64,000 nt of DNA from UBA1757 sp963617485 (GTDB lineage Bacteria; Bacteroidota; Bacteroidia; Bacteroidales; UBA1402): the NCBI GenBank assembly GCA_963617485.1, contig CAVEPA010000003.1:109773-173772 (forward strand), in the 5' to 3' direction. Positions 1-9,646 of this stretch are shown here, piece after piece. Position 1 is the stretch's first letter. The number at the start of each line of letters is the position of its first letter. Made by a program: the position numbers and the translations under genes. The notes under the pieces were generated by a model. That model was not told the DNA's origin. It did no database searches and was given only the letters and a program-made list of their open reading frames with translations.

Positions 1-620
1 TTGGTGCCGACGGGCGTACATTTGTTGGCATCGAAATAGCTGTTCTCGTGACGCTTGACAAGCCGCTTGAAATAAGAATACTGCTCGTCGTCCAAAGCCA
101 TGATGGCATCGTAGAGCGAAGGCAATACCGACAGCATTCCTTCTTCGATAACGTACAGATAAGCGTCTTGGGTGCGTACTACCCGGCTGAGCTGCTTGCC
201 GCCCAGCTGGACTTTGCCGTCCTTGACGCTGACCCAAATAGTCTTGCCTTGCCAGGTACTCAAACCCAACCCGTCCCAAAGTCCGCTGGGCGGGCAAGCC
301 ACATCGCTGATGCAGAAACGGGCGTAGTCGGCTTCCTTGGCATAGCCTTCAGCATCGGCCGAGAGCAGGGCATCGGGATAGACAATCAGGCTATAATCTT
401 GCTTGGCGTTCATTTCGGAAAAAATGCCGGCTTTGTCCAGCAGGCTGTACATCTGCGGATAATGGCTCTGCAGATAGTCGGCGCTACGCTGTTGCACTAT
501 TTCCACCTCGCCGTCGGCAAGCAGGGGCTGGGCCTGGTAGTGTTGCTCCCAAGCATCTTGACAACTGCCCAGTGCAAGGCAGGCCAGTATGGATAATGTG
601 ATTAATCTAAAGGTTTTCAT
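1..620 (-). CDS. FAS1 (fasciclin)-type lipoprotein, C-terminus beyond window edge
   Basis: The minus-strand frame opens at an ATG at 620-618 and stays open to base 1, so the gene is partial. The product starts MKTFRLITLSILACLALGSC, a signal peptide with a lipobox (LGSC), so it is probably anchored in the outer membrane. Residues about 40-150 read as a diverged FAS1 domain: a 'YSLLDKAGIFSEM' start, a 'YSLIVYPDALL' strand and a 'DAYLYVIEEGML' end. A second FAS1-like stretch seems to begin near residue 170. It is the last visible gene of the minus-strand operon, 12 bases after the neighbouring FAS1 lipoprotein. FAS1 domains bind carbohydrate or protein partners in other organisms. In this position it may act as a surface glycan-binding protein like SusE/SusF. 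Family assignment is moderately certain; the ligand is unknown. Confidence 0.75.
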   Translation of the reverse strand, partial: MKTFRLITLSILACLALGSCQDAWEQHYQAQPLLADGEVEIVQQRSADYLQSHYPQMYSLLDKAGIFSEMNAKQDYSLIVYPDALLSADAEGYAKEADYARFCISDVACPPSGLWDGLGLSTWQGKTIWVSVKDGKVQLGGKQLSRVVRTQDAYLYVIEEGMLSVLPSLYDAIMALDDEQYSYFKRLVKRHENSYFDANKCTPVGT

Positions 621-632
621 AAGCAAACTTCA

Positions 633-2411
633 TTAATCTTCGATAGGCGTAAACTTGATGTAGTCCCACAGTTGCTGGTAGTTGCCGTACGATGAGGCGT
701 TCACATCCATAAAAGTGGCACGCAGGCTGTGGCTGGAAGTGCCTTCGAATACCAGTGACTCGAAAATGCAGTCGCCCTTCACCGTGTGGTCGTTCTTGTC
801 CCAACCTTTCCACATATAGATTTGCTTGGCGAAGTCGTCCAGATTGAACTTGACGGCACTGCCACCGCCATAGAATTTGGTAGCCAGCGGCTTGGCACCG
901 GCGTAGAAAATCTCAACACGGTAACGGCCCTTCACAATGGTGGGGGTCTGGAACTCGATATAGCCCGAATAACCCAGGTTGAGTATCATCAGGTTGTTCA
1001 TATAAGCGTTCAAGCTATTGGCGTAAGGCAGCGTGGCATCGGTATTGGCCTTGGTTTTGAAGAAACCCACCGTGAGCTTGCTCGACTTTGGCGATGTCTT
1101 CTTGTAGCTGAACGAACTGGCCTTGCCGTAGGTGCTGGTGCTGGACAAATCTATCGAATACTCTTTGGTGCCGGGTTCGGCGCTGAACAAATTGCCCAGG
1201 CTGTTTGCTGCACCGTAAGTGTTCACTATCGAGATGATGTCGCTGCTGTTGCAAACGTCCCAAATAACAACGGTGGGCTTGGGACACCAAACGGGCAACA
1301 CGCTGCCCACACGGTGGATGTAGCCGTTGCTGGCGGCAATGTCGGAACGGACAAACTTGCAGGAGTCTTCGCTGCCTGCGTTGATGATGCTGACACCATC
1401 CAGCGTCCGCACGGTGATGATTTCGTTCTTCAGGCCACTGTCAATCACCTTGGTTTCACCTTCGCTGGCTGTATTGGTCAGCTCTGCCTTGGTGGTGGCA
1501 CCCGGCAGAATGTGATAGGAAACGTAGCGGAAAAGCAGGCTGCTGCTGTCGGTAGGCTGGGCATCGGTCTTGGCACTCCCGTCCTTGTCGCGCAGGTAGT
1601 TGCTCAAGTCGTCGAGGCTGAAGATGTTATGCTCGTTGTAGCACTGGTCGGTAACAGCCAGCACTGTGTAGCGAATCTGGTTCACCACGTAGGAACCGTC
1701 CCTTTGAGGCACCGTGTCGGACGAGAGCTGGAGCATATCGTCCAGACCGCATTGCTTGATGGCCTCCACGAAAATCTTGTACTCGCCGCTGATTTCCATT
1801 TTGTCGAGAACGGTCTCCACCAGCGGAATCATAACGCTGCCTATCTCGTATATGCGGCCGTTCACCGTCTGGCGGTCCATGTCTTTTAACATGGCCTGAT
1901 TGTTGATATAAACGTGCAGCGTGTCTTGATACGTGCTGTTGGCGCGCACTTCATCGTCCACATCGTTGTCGATGTAGCCGTAGCTCAAGCTCAGATAGTT
2001 GCCGAAAACTGTCGGTGTGCTGATGCTGCCTTCGGTAAGACTCTGGATAAAGGATGCTTCGTTGATGCTGCCCTCTATCATGTGTGTCTGGATAATCTGA
2101 CGCGCATAGAGCGAGTCGAGTTCCTTGAACGAACTGATGTGACGCTCGTCCATAAAGGCTTGCATGGCCTCGTTGTTGGGCGCGAACAAGGTGATGGTAG
2201 TGCTGGCATCGTTCAGCGCATTGTAATAGTCGGCTGCCTTGAGGAAGTCCAAAAAGAGGCTGAAGTCTTCGTTGTGCTTCTCCAGGTAGGCAGTATTGGT
2301 AATCTTGGTGTTGTCGCCATCGTCCAGCACGAACATCTGGCCCATATAGGGATCCTGACAGGCGGCAAGGCCAAGCACCAAAATTAGCGTGGATAATATA
2401 TACTTTTTCAT
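633..2411 (-). CDS. FAS1 (fasciclin) domain lipoprotein
   Basis: 592 residues starting MKKYILSTLILVLGLAAC, a signal peptide with lipobox LAAC. Two FAS1 domains can be seen. The first covers about residues 40-200 with the hallmark 'TITLFAPNNEAMQAFM' near residue 75. The second covers about 205-370 with 'YTVLAVTDQCYNEHNIF' and ends at 'NGYIHRVGSVLPV'. The remaining 200 residues are a beta-rich C-terminal domain, perhaps galactose-binding-like, with 'GRYRVEIFYAGAKPLATKF'. The gene lies 15 bases after the SusD-like gene in the same operon. SusCD operons usually carry SusE/SusF-type binding lipoproteins here, so glycan binding at the cell surface is the likely role, by inference. The ligand cannot be read from the sequence. 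Confidence 0.85.
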   Translation of the reverse strand: MKKYILSTLILVLGLAACQDPYMGQMFVLDDGDNTKITNTAYLEKHNEDFSLFLDFLKAADYYNALNDASTTITLFAPNNEAMQAFMDERHISSFKELDSLYARQIIQTHMIEGSINEASFIQSLTEGSISTPTVFGNYLSLSYGYIDNDVDDEVRANSTYQDTLHVYINNQAMLKDMDRQTVNGRIYEIGSVMIPLVETVLDKMEISGEYKIFVEAIKQCGLDDMLQLSSDTVPQRDGSYVVNQIRYTVLAVTDQCYNEHNIFSLDDLSNYLRDKDGSAKTDAQPTDSSSLLFRYVSYHILPGATTKAELTNTASEGETKVIDSGLKNEIITVRTLDGVSIINAGSEDSCKFVRSDIAASNGYIHRVGSVLPVWCPKPTVVIWDVCNSSDIISIVNTYGAANSLGNLFSAEPGTKEYSIDLSSTSTYGKASSFSYKKTSPKSSKLTVGFFKTKANTDATLPYANSLNAYMNNLMILNLGYSGYIEFQTPTIVKGRYRVEIFYAGAKPLATKFYGGGSAVKFNLDDFAKQIYMWKGWDKNDHTVKGDCIFESLVFEGTSSHSLRATFMDVNASSYGNYQQLWDYIKFTPIED

Positions 2412-2426
2412 ATACTCGCTATTTGA

Positions 2427-3968
2427 TTATTCGTAATACGGATTCTGCACCAGCAAGGAGTTGACTTCCAGTTCGTCCTCCCAAACAGGCAGATAAAGGG
2501 CATTGTTGTCGGAAAGTACCGAGAGCAACCAGCTGCTGCTGGCCGACTGGTTGAAGTCGAGCAATCGCGAAACGATAAGCTCGGTCTTGTACTTGTAGTT
2601 GTCGCGGCGGCCCATACGCAGCATGTCGTACCAGGCCTTGCCTTCGCCGGCCAGTTCGGTGGCGCGCTCGTTGAGCAGAAGCGTGAGCATATCCAGTTCG
2701 CTGGCCGTTGTCAGGTCGATGTCGTCTTCCACCTTGGCCAAATTGGAGCGGCTGCGCAATTTGTCCATCTCGGCGGCGGCTTCCTGGTAGCGTCCCTGCA
2801 TAATCAGGGCTTCGGCTTTCATCAGCACCACTTCGCCCACACGGTAAAGAATGAAGTTGACATCGAAGTGCTCGGAGGTGCGCTTCTCGGTGAGCACCTC
2901 TGAACCGATGTATTTCCAGCAATAGCCCGTGGTGGCCACCGCATAGTTGTCGCGGCAGTAGAAACCGCCGTACATGCTGCGCACGGCTTCCGTCATCCTG
3001 GTTTGCGTATAGGTGTATTCATCCACGAAAAGCTCGGTCATCTTCTGGGTGTAAGCATAGACGCGTCGGCTGTCGGCATCGCTGAAAAGCACGGGCAAAT
3101 CGCAAAGCTGCTCTTCGTCTTCGTCCCATTGCAGTTCCAGAATGGATTCGTTGCTATTGCCCGGGTTGAAGATGGAGAACCATGCGCTGTGTGTGGGGCT
3201 GGTCAGCAACTTGGGCGCATACGATGAAGTGGACAGCAGAATGGAGTCGCAGTAGTGTTCGGCTGTGTTGTAGTCTTCGTCCCACAGGCAAACATCGGCC
3301 ATCAGAGCGTAGAGAGCCCATTTGGTGGCGCGGCCCTTGTTCTCCCAAGTCTTGTTGTAATACTCCTTGGCGGCACCCGAAGCCAAAGCCGTGGTGATGT
3401 CCTGACGAATCTGGGCTACAACCTCCGCTTCGGACGATTGCTTGACCAGATAGCTCTGCGAGTCGTCTTCGTAAGGCAGCAGAATCAGCGGCACATCTTT
3501 CCAGTTGCGAACTAGATAGAAATAGCTGAGAGCGCGCAGGAAATAGGCTTCAGCCTTGTGGGCGTTCAGCATGTTGCGGTCGTAGGTTTCATCGTTGGAC
3601 AATACTTTTTCGGCGTTTTTCAGCACACCGTTGGCCACGTTGATAACCGTATAGAACGAACCCCAACTGGCCAGCGCTTCGCTGGTTTCCTTTACGCGGA
3701 ACTCCTGCAGGGCCGAGTAGGAACTACGGCTGAACAATTGTCCGGCACGCAGCTCGCCGTAGGGGATAAGCTTGCTGTCCACCATCTCGCGGTAGTAGTA
3801 ATAACAGCCGTTGAGCATGGCTTCCACTTCTTCCTTGTTTTCCCAATAATAATCGCTCACCTGCTCGTTCTGCGGATAAACCTCCAGCCACTGGGTGCAG
3901 GAGCTGAGCGCTGATGTAAGTCCTACCGTAAGGAGGACGGCATAAAAGATATTCTTGAATGTTTTCAT
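2427..3968 (-). CDS. SusD/RagB-family outer-membrane glycan-binding lipoprotein
   Basis: 513 residues with a signal peptide and lipobox (SALSSC, Cys at about 24), then 'TQWLEVYPQNEQVSDYYW', the usual N-terminus of SusD homologues. Helix pairs of the TPR-like fold follow, including 'AEAYFLRALSYFYLVRNW' near residue 140. The C-terminal 'LLNERATELAGEGKAWYDM' around residues 430-450 corresponds to the conserved 'ERR.EL..EG.R..D..R' motif. SusD proteins sit on SusC like a lid and capture oligosaccharides for TonB-dependent import. The gene starts 12 bases after the SusC-like gene ends, as expected for the pair. The nearby pectate lyase suggests a pectin-derived ligand, which is inference. Confidence 0.95.
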   Translation of the reverse strand: MKTFKNIFYAVLLTVGLTSALSSCTQWLEVYPQNEQVSDYYWENKEEVEAMLNGCYYYYREMVDSKLIPYGELRAGQLFSRSSYSALQEFRVKETSEALASWGSFYTVINVANGVLKNAEKVLSNDETYDRNMLNAHKAEAYFLRALSYFYLVRNWKDVPLILLPYEDDSQSYLVKQSSEAEVVAQIRQDITTALASGAAKEYYNKTWENKGRATKWALYALMADVCLWDEDYNTAEHYCDSILLSTSSYAPKLLTSPTHSAWFSIFNPGNSNESILELQWDEDEEQLCDLPVLFSDADSRRVYAYTQKMTELFVDEYTYTQTRMTEAVRSMYGGFYCRDNYAVATTGYCWKYIGSEVLTEKRTSEHFDVNFILYRVGEVVLMKAEALIMQGRYQEAAAEMDKLRSRSNLAKVEDDIDLTTASELDMLTLLLNERATELAGEGKAWYDMLRMGRRDNYKYKTELIVSRLLDFNQSASSSWLLSVLSDNNALYLPVWEDELEVNSLLVQNPYYE

Positions 3969-3980
3969 AGTGGATCCTCC

Positions 3981-6900
3981 TTAGAAATTAATGGTGATAC
4001 CAGCCGACACACGTTTGCTGGGAGGCGTTTGGGCCGTGTCCTTGGCAATGTCGGTAACATTCGACGGCAAAGTCACTTCGGGGTCCTGACCGGTGTAGTT
4101 GGTCCAGGTGAGCAGGTCGTAGCCGGTAACGAATACGTTGGCACTGCTCAAGTGCAGCTTGCGGCAGAAGTCCTTGGGCAACTGATAGCTCAGCGAAATG
4201 CTTTTCAGACGAAGGAAGGAGCAGTCTTCTACAAAGCGGTCGCTACCCAGATAGTTCAAGCCGTGTTTCCAGAGGGCGCGTGGAATGTCGGTATCGTCAC
4301 CGGGGCTGCGCCAACGCTTCAGCACGGCAGTACTTTGGTTGTCGGTACCGTACATGGCTTCGCTGTTCATACGCGCCTGGTTGATGATTTTCTGTCCCAG
4401 ACGATAGTGCAGGAAGGTGCTCAGCGTGAACTGCTTGTACTTGACATTGAAGCCGCCGCCACCCGTTACGATGGGGTTGGAGTTGCCGATGTACACGATA
4501 TCGCTCTCGTTGATGACACCGTCGTGGTTGATGTCCTCGTATTTGGCGTCACCGGGGAAGCAGGTGTAGCTGCCGTTCTTCATCACAATAGACTCACCGT
4601 CGATGTCGGTCATGATGTTGCCTTCGGCATCGCGGGCGTAGGTCTCGTCGGTGGTGTCATATACGCCCAGATAACGGTAGCCGAAGAAACTGCCCACCGG
4701 TGCGCCCTCGATAATGCGCTGGGCGTAGCTGCCGTTCGAAAGCGAGTAGCTCGATTCGGGCAGATTGCTCGGCAATTTCTCGATACGGTTGATGTTGCGG
4801 GCGATGTTGTAGTTGAGCGCCACTCTCCAGTCTTTGTTCTGCAGTACGGTATAGTCGATGCGGAACTCCCAGCCGGTGTTGCTCATCTCGCCCGAGTTGT
4901 AGTAGGCGATGGTGTTGCCCTTGTTGTTGTAACCCGTGCTGGTGGGAATGCTAACCTTCTTTTGCAAAAGGTCGCTCACATATTTATAATAGATATCGAA
5001 AGTGGTGGTTAGACGGTCTTCGAAGAAACCGGCATCGAAACCGGCATCGTATTCGCTGGCGGTCTGCCACTTGAGGTTGTTCAGCTGAACGGAAACAGGC
5101 ACGATGGCGGCATTGTCCATATAGCCGGTGCCAAGGGCGGAGTAGGTACCCATATAGGGTGCCGTGCCCGAAGGAGCGCTACCGCTTTCGCCATAGCTGG
5201 CACGCAGTTTCAGGCTGCTGAGCCACTCCCAGTTCTGCAGGAACCATTCTTCTTTCATGTGCCAAGCCAGACCCACCGAAGGGAAGATGCCCCAACGGTT
5301 GCTGCGGCCCAGCGACGACTTACCTTCGAAGTTCACCGTACCGGAAAGCACGTAGCGGTTGAGCAAGGTGTAGTTCAAACCGCCGATACCGCTTACCGAG
5401 CGCACCTCGGAATTGCCCGAACCACGGCTTTCCAACGCGCCGTTGGTGGAAGGGTCGGATGCGTGCTGCGAAGCCACGCCGTAGATGGTGTTGGTATAGT
5501 TGCTGCTCTGGCTGTCGCTGGTGCGCCAAACACCGGTAAGTACCAGATTGTGGCGGTTCTCCCAGTTCTTGCGGTAGATGAGCTTGTTCTCGGTCTGCAG
5601 GGCTAGGTTGTCGGTGTAGGCATCGGTACTGCGATTGGCATAACTGTTGTCTACCGAAACACCCGTTGCGCTCTGTGGCAGGAAAGCCCGGTTCTTGATG
5701 GTCTTGAACTTCATCGACACGTAGGCTGTGTAAGTGAATCCCGGCAGAATATCGTAGTTGACGCGGAAATTCATCTTTTCTTCCTGCTGCTTGCTGTTGT
5801 TATAGCTGTCCTTGGCCATGGCAATGGGATGGAAGTTGCGGCTGCCTGTAAAGGCACCTTGGAATTCCTCGGCATTCTGGCGGTTGAAGTAACGGCTGGT
5901 GGGTTCCAGTGTGGCATCGTCAATCCAGTAGGGACTCTTGTTCGGCATCTTGAGCATGGCCTCCGAGCGCACGTTGGTGGTCCAGGGCGATTGCTTGTTG
6001 GTTTCGGCGAACGAGAAATCGGCATCTACACGCAACTTGTCGCTGAAGTGGTAGGCAATGTTGAACGAAGTGGAGAAACGTCCCATATTGGTACCGATGG
6101 TAGTACCGTCTTCGTCGGCATAGGAAAGGCTGAAACGGTAGGTGGCCTTTTCACCGCCGCCGCTCATGGAGAAGTTGTTGTCGAAGGTATAGGCATTCTG
6201 AACCACTTCCGAGAGCCAGTCGGTGTCGGTGTTGTATTCGTTGAAGTAACGCCAGTCTTTGTTGAAGTTGATCTCCGGCGTATCGTAGAGCAGGTCGAGC
6301 AAGCTGGCACTGTTGGCTACACCCTTGGCGTTGGCTGTGTTCCAGATGGCATCCTGAATGTAGGCCACATATTCCTTGCCGTCCAGCATGGGGATCGATT
6401 CGGGCTCGTACTTGCCGGTGAATTTCGACGAGAAGGTGAAGCGGGGCTTGCCCTTGCTACCGGTTTTGGTGGTGATAAGCAGTACGCCGTTGGCACCGGC
6501 AGTACCGTAGATGGCCGTAGAGGCGGCATCCTTCAGAACTTCGATGCTCTCGATGTCGTAGGGCGAGAGGTTAAGCATGGCTGCGTAGTCGTCGTTGTTG
6601 GCCGTCGAGAAGTCGAAGCTGTCGTCGATGTCGGTCGAGTAGGGTACACCGTTGATAACGATGAGCGGGTCGGCACTGGTGTTCAGCGTGGCGGTACCGC
6701 GGATACGGATGGAGCTGCGGGCACCGGGGTCGCCGCCCGAGAGAATGTCCACACCGGCCAGACGGCCCTGCAGGGCTTCTTCTACCGAGGTGACGGGCGT
6801 AAAGGCCACAATGTCATTCATCTGGATACGCTCGGTGGCGGCGGTCTGTTCACGGATGGTGATACCCATTTCGCTCTTTACTTCGCGTTTTTTGGAAATC

Positions 6901-7244
6901 ACCACATCGCCCAAGGCCTGAGCGTCTTCCTGCATCACCACATCCAAAGTAGTCTGGCCTGTATAGGGAATGCTCTGGGTTTTCATACCGATGTAGGAGA
7001 AGACCAGCGTCAACTGGCCCTTGCCTTCGGGAATGCGCAGGCTGAATTCGCCGTTGTAGTTCGATACCGTACCCTCAACCATACGGTTCTGGCTGTTGTT
7101 GACCGATATGTTCACACCGATGGCGATAGATTGCTTGCCATCGAACATTTCGTAGACATGGCCGGTCAATATCTTTTGTGCTGAGGCCGAAAAGCTGATG
7201 CTAAGCACAGCTATAAGTGCAAAAATTATCTTTTTCATACGCAT
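3981..7244 (-). CDS. SusC/RagA-family TonB-dependent outer-membrane transporter
   Basis: The frame is open further upstream, but the signal peptide MKKIIFALIAVLSISFSASA fixes the start at ATG 7244 (MRMKK) or 7238 (MKK). The first forms a TGATG overlap with the preceding stop. The protein is about 1087 residues. It has a carboxypeptidase-D-like regulatory domain (about 25-110, 'KILTGHVYEMFDGKQSIAIG'), then a TonB plug with the SusC signature 'SVEEALQGRLAGVDILSGGD' and 'SSIRIRGTATLNTSADPLIV'. A long beta-barrel ends in '...RVSAGITINF' with the terminal aromatic typical of barrels. It imports oligosaccharides across the outer membrane using TonB energy. It lies between a FAS1 lipoprotein and the SusD partner in a contiguous operon. 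Confidence 0.95.
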   Translation of the reverse strand: MRMKKIIFALIAVLSISFSASAQKILTGHVYEMFDGKQSIAIGVNISVNNSQNRMVEGTVSNYNGEFSLRIPEGKGQLTLVFSYIGMKTQSIPYTGQTTLDVVMQEDAQALGDVVISKKREVKSEMGITIREQTAATERIQMNDIVAFTPVTSVEEALQGRLAGVDILSGGDPGARSSIRIRGTATLNTSADPLIVINGVPYSTDIDDSFDFSTANNDDYAAMLNLSPYDIESIEVLKDAASTAIYGTAGANGVLLITTKTGSKGKPRFTFSSKFTGKYEPESIPMLDGKEYVAYIQDAIWNTANAKGVANSASLLDLLYDTPEINFNKDWRYFNEYNTDTDWLSEVVQNAYTFDNNFSMSGGGEKATYRFSLSYADEDGTTIGTNMGRFSTSFNIAYHFSDKLRVDADFSFAETNKQSPWTTNVRSEAMLKMPNKSPYWIDDATLEPTSRYFNRQNAEEFQGAFTGSRNFHPIAMAKDSYNNSKQQEEKMNFRVNYDILPGFTYTAYVSMKFKTIKNRAFLPQSATGVSVDNSYANRSTDAYTDNLALQTENKLIYRKNWENRHNLVLTGVWRTSDSQSSNYTNTIYGVASQHASDPSTNGALESRGSGNSEVRSVSGIGGLNYTLLNRYVLSGTVNFEGKSSLGRSNRWGIFPSVGLAWHMKEEWFLQNWEWLSSLKLRASYGESGSAPSGTAPYMGTYSALGTGYMDNAAIVPVSVQLNNLKWQTASEYDAGFDAGFFEDRLTTTFDIYYKYVSDLLQKKVSIPTSTGYNNKGNTIAYYNSGEMSNTGWEFRIDYTVLQNKDWRVALNYNIARNINRIEKLPSNLPESSYSLSNGSYAQRIIEGAPVGSFFGYRYLGVYDTTDETYARDAEGNIMTDIDGESIVMKNGSYTCFPGDAKYEDINHDGVINESDIVYIGNSNPIVTGGGGFNVKYKQFTLSTFLHYRLGQKIINQARMNSEAMYGTDNQSTAVLKRWRSPGDDTDIPRALWKHGLNYLGSDRFVEDCSFLRLKSISLSYQLPKDFCRKLHLSSANVFVTGYDLLTWTNYTGQDPEVTLPSNVTDIAKDTAQTPPSKRVSAGITINF

Positions 7245-9640
7245 CAGAACATTCCGTTGATAAATTGAACACAGGCATCTTCGAAAACGAAGGGAAGATA
7301 GTGGTAGTCCCCGCAGAACTCGATTTCCTTGGCACCGTCTTGCAGCAGTTTTACCGTCAGACGGTCGCCCTTGTCGGTGATGACAGCCTTCACGGAGTTG
7401 TAGCTGACCTTGCTGGTGACGGGGTCGATAATTTCTTCCGAGTTGAGCGTGGTCATACCCTTGGAGGTGTCTTCGTTCCATCCGACGTAGGGATAGTTGC
7501 TGACACCGGCCGTGGCATAGGGAATAAAGTATTGCTTGAGGTAAACTTGCATGAGCGAGTCGTTGTCAACCGTACAGCAGGTAAAGATATCGGAGCCTTC
7601 CACATAAGAGGCTGCATCGAACTGCAAGCCGGGAATGCCGTCCTTGATGGCAGCGAAAACCGCATCGTTGGTGGGTACAAGCGCTATCTGCATTTCGCCC
7701 TCTTGAATGAAGTTGAGCTTGGCATCGTTGTACATGCCGGCCATATTCAGCAGGTTGGCAAAACCATAGTAAGGCACATCGATATTGGTGATGTTGTTCT
7801 TCATCAGCCCTTGGAACGACTTGTAGATGGTCTTTTCCGGGCTGCTGGGCATCAGGTCGCCATCGTAGGAATAAGCCTTGCCGTTGCTCCAGTTGCCATC
7901 GTCGGTATACGAAGGCAGGCTGTGGAAAGAAGCGAAGATTTCGTCTTCGGTCTTGGCGACGGGGTAGATAAGCTGATTGTAGGCGAAGCTGTTGCAAATC
8001 TTGCCGTCCTTGAGGTAAATATAGAAGGTATAGTCGGGCGAGAAGGTGCGGAAAACTTGTATGCCGCTGGCTATGCTGTCCAACTCGCTGGCCGAACCGG
8101 TGCAGTTGGCCAGGTCGATGTAGTGGGCATAGGCATTGTTGCTCTTTTCGCCGCTGCTAACTTCCTTGTTGCCTTCAATGGCGATGAAAGTGCGTCCAGC
8201 CTGATTTACCTGACGATAGCCGGCTGCTTTGAACTGGTTGTCGTTGGCCAGCAAGGCGATAAAGCGTGCGTTCGTGTCGTAGAGGGTGCTTTCCATAGTG
8301 CCGAGGCCGGCTAGCATCTCCAGGAAGAAAGCGTAATGTCTGTATTGGTAGGCGGGACCGGTAACAGCCGCGAACATAGCAGGCACGGCCAGTTCTTCGC
8401 AACCGTAGAACAGGCCGTTCTGGCAAAGAATACGATACTTTTCCGGTACCTTGTCAAAATCGAGGCTGATAACCGAACCATAGCTGTTTACCACATCGCC
8501 ACGTTTGATTTCTTCGGGGAAGGCGATGTTGCCGTCGTAGTTCTTGCCGTCGTCGCTCTTGCCCTTATAGACGCAGTTGAAGAGCAGTTTCTGGATGGAT
8601 TCGCCGCTGACCATATCCAAAGAGGCATAGCCTCCCTTGCCCCAGTAATCCTCGAAGAACTTGTCCAAGGCATCGTTGGTGGGCGCAAAGATGGTGTAGC
8701 CCACCGACGAGAGCGTGCTCAGCTGGGAATAGTCGAGCGCGGGCCATTCGCAGGCAATTTGCGGCATGGGATCGTAGAACAGATGCTCGTACAGACGTTC
8801 GCCGTTGCCGTATTCCAGCGTCAGCGAAGCGTTGTAGGCGAAATATTCGTACTTCTTGTACAGGCTGAGGAACTTGCTGAAATTGCTGTCGTTCTTCATC
8901 TCGGCATAGAGCGTGTTCACGGGTTCCAGCACGTGGTCGATGGCATGCACATAGCCGTTGCTGGTAATTTGGTTGCCCTTGGTCACGGCCGCGCCGGCTA
9001 CATTATAACCGATGCCGCTGGGGTTCCACTCCGTATCTGGGAAGAAGTAACGGTAGTTTTCTTCGGCGTTTATCTGCTTGGTATTGAAGTAGTTCTCGGA
9101 GAAAACCGGCAGAAAACGTTCGTGATGATAAATGGTGACATCCTGTTTGATGGTCTGGTAGTACTCGGTGGTGTTGGCATCCTTGCTCTTGGTACGGTGC
9201 TTGTAGTACATACCCGCATTGACGCGTTTTTCATCGTCAGACACATCGTCTCCTTCCTCGGGACGGAAATTGTTCAGTTTGTCGGCACTGTAAGCGTAAT
9301 ACATCAAGTGGAAGCCGATGAGCTTGTCCAGCTCGACCGAGTCCATCTCTTCGATGCTTTGCAGCCCTTTCCCTTTGAGATAACTGGCGAAAGCCTCGTC
9401 GTTAGGTGCCATGACGGTGATGATACCCTTGCCGTCCACCAAGTCGCGGAAGCCAGCCAGCTCGATGCCTTTCAGAAAAGTGGTGTAATGACCGTCCTTT
9501 TCCAAGACTTCATAGCAGTTCCCCTTAATCCAGTCGGGCCGTTCGTAATACTCTGCCATATAGTCGCGGCAGCTACCCAAACCCAGCACCAGTAGTAGGC
9601 AAAACAGCCAGTAGGCGTGTTTGAAGCGTGATTGTTCCAT
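7244..9640 (-). CDS. Large FAS1 (fasciclin) domain lipoprotein
   Basis: 798 residues. A signal peptide ends in lipobox GLGSC (Cys about 24), followed by 'RDYMAEYYERPDWIKGNCYE'. FAS1 domains are recognisable at about 40-240 ('IITVMAPNDEAFASYLKGKG'), about 245-420 ('GYTIFAPTNDALDKFFEDYW') and about 590-750 ('MQIALVPTNDAVFAAIKDG'). A diverged one may lie between, around 'RFIALLANDNQFKAAGYR'. It is therefore a multi-FAS1 surface protein, probably three or four copies. It starts 6 bases after the pectate lyase gene and its stop overlaps the SusC start by one base, so the three genes are co-transcribed. A FAS1 protein upstream of SusC is less usual than the SusE/F position. Its role in binding or assembling the uptake complex is inferred only. 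Confidence 0.85.
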   Translation of the reverse strand: MEQSRFKHAYWLFCLLLVLGLGSCRDYMAEYYERPDWIKGNCYEVLEKDGHYTTFLKGIELAGFRDLVDGKGIITVMAPNDEAFASYLKGKGLQSIEEMDSVELDKLIGFHLMYYAYSADKLNNFRPEEGDDVSDDEKRVNAGMYYKHRTKSKDANTTEYYQTIKQDVTIYHHERFLPVFSENYFNTKQINAEENYRYFFPDTEWNPSGIGYNVAGAAVTKGNQITSNGYVHAIDHVLEPVNTLYAEMKNDSNFSKFLSLYKKYEYFAYNASLTLEYGNGERLYEHLFYDPMPQIACEWPALDYSQLSTLSSVGYTIFAPTNDALDKFFEDYWGKGGYASLDMVSGESIQKLLFNCVYKGKSDDGKNYDGNIAFPEEIKRGDVVNSYGSVISLDFDKVPEKYRILCQNGLFYGCEELAVPAMFAAVTGPAYQYRHYAFFLEMLAGLGTMESTLYDTNARFIALLANDNQFKAAGYRQVNQAGRTFIAIEGNKEVSSGEKSNNAYAHYIDLANCTGSASELDSIASGIQVFRTFSPDYTFYIYLKDGKICNSFAYNQLIYPVAKTEDEIFASFHSLPSYTDDGNWSNGKAYSYDGDLMPSSPEKTIYKSFQGLMKNNITNIDVPYYGFANLLNMAGMYNDAKLNFIQEGEMQIALVPTNDAVFAAIKDGIPGLQFDAASYVEGSDIFTCCTVDNDSLMQVYLKQYFIPYATAGVSNYPYVGWNEDTSKGMTTLNSEEIIDPVTSKVSYNSVKAVITDKGDRLTVKLLQDGAKEIEFCGDYHYLPFVFEDACVQFINGMF

Positions 9641-9646
9641 AAAAAG

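Noticed and set aside
786..1889. Long plus-strand open frame of 367 codons opposite the FAS1 lipoprotein
   Set aside because: It is the mirror of a real minus-strand gene in codon-biased DNA; no signal peptide, family motif or promoter supports it.
5829..7184. 451-codon plus-strand frame opposite SusC
   Set aside because: Complement of the conserved SusC plug and N-terminal barrel; no independent features.
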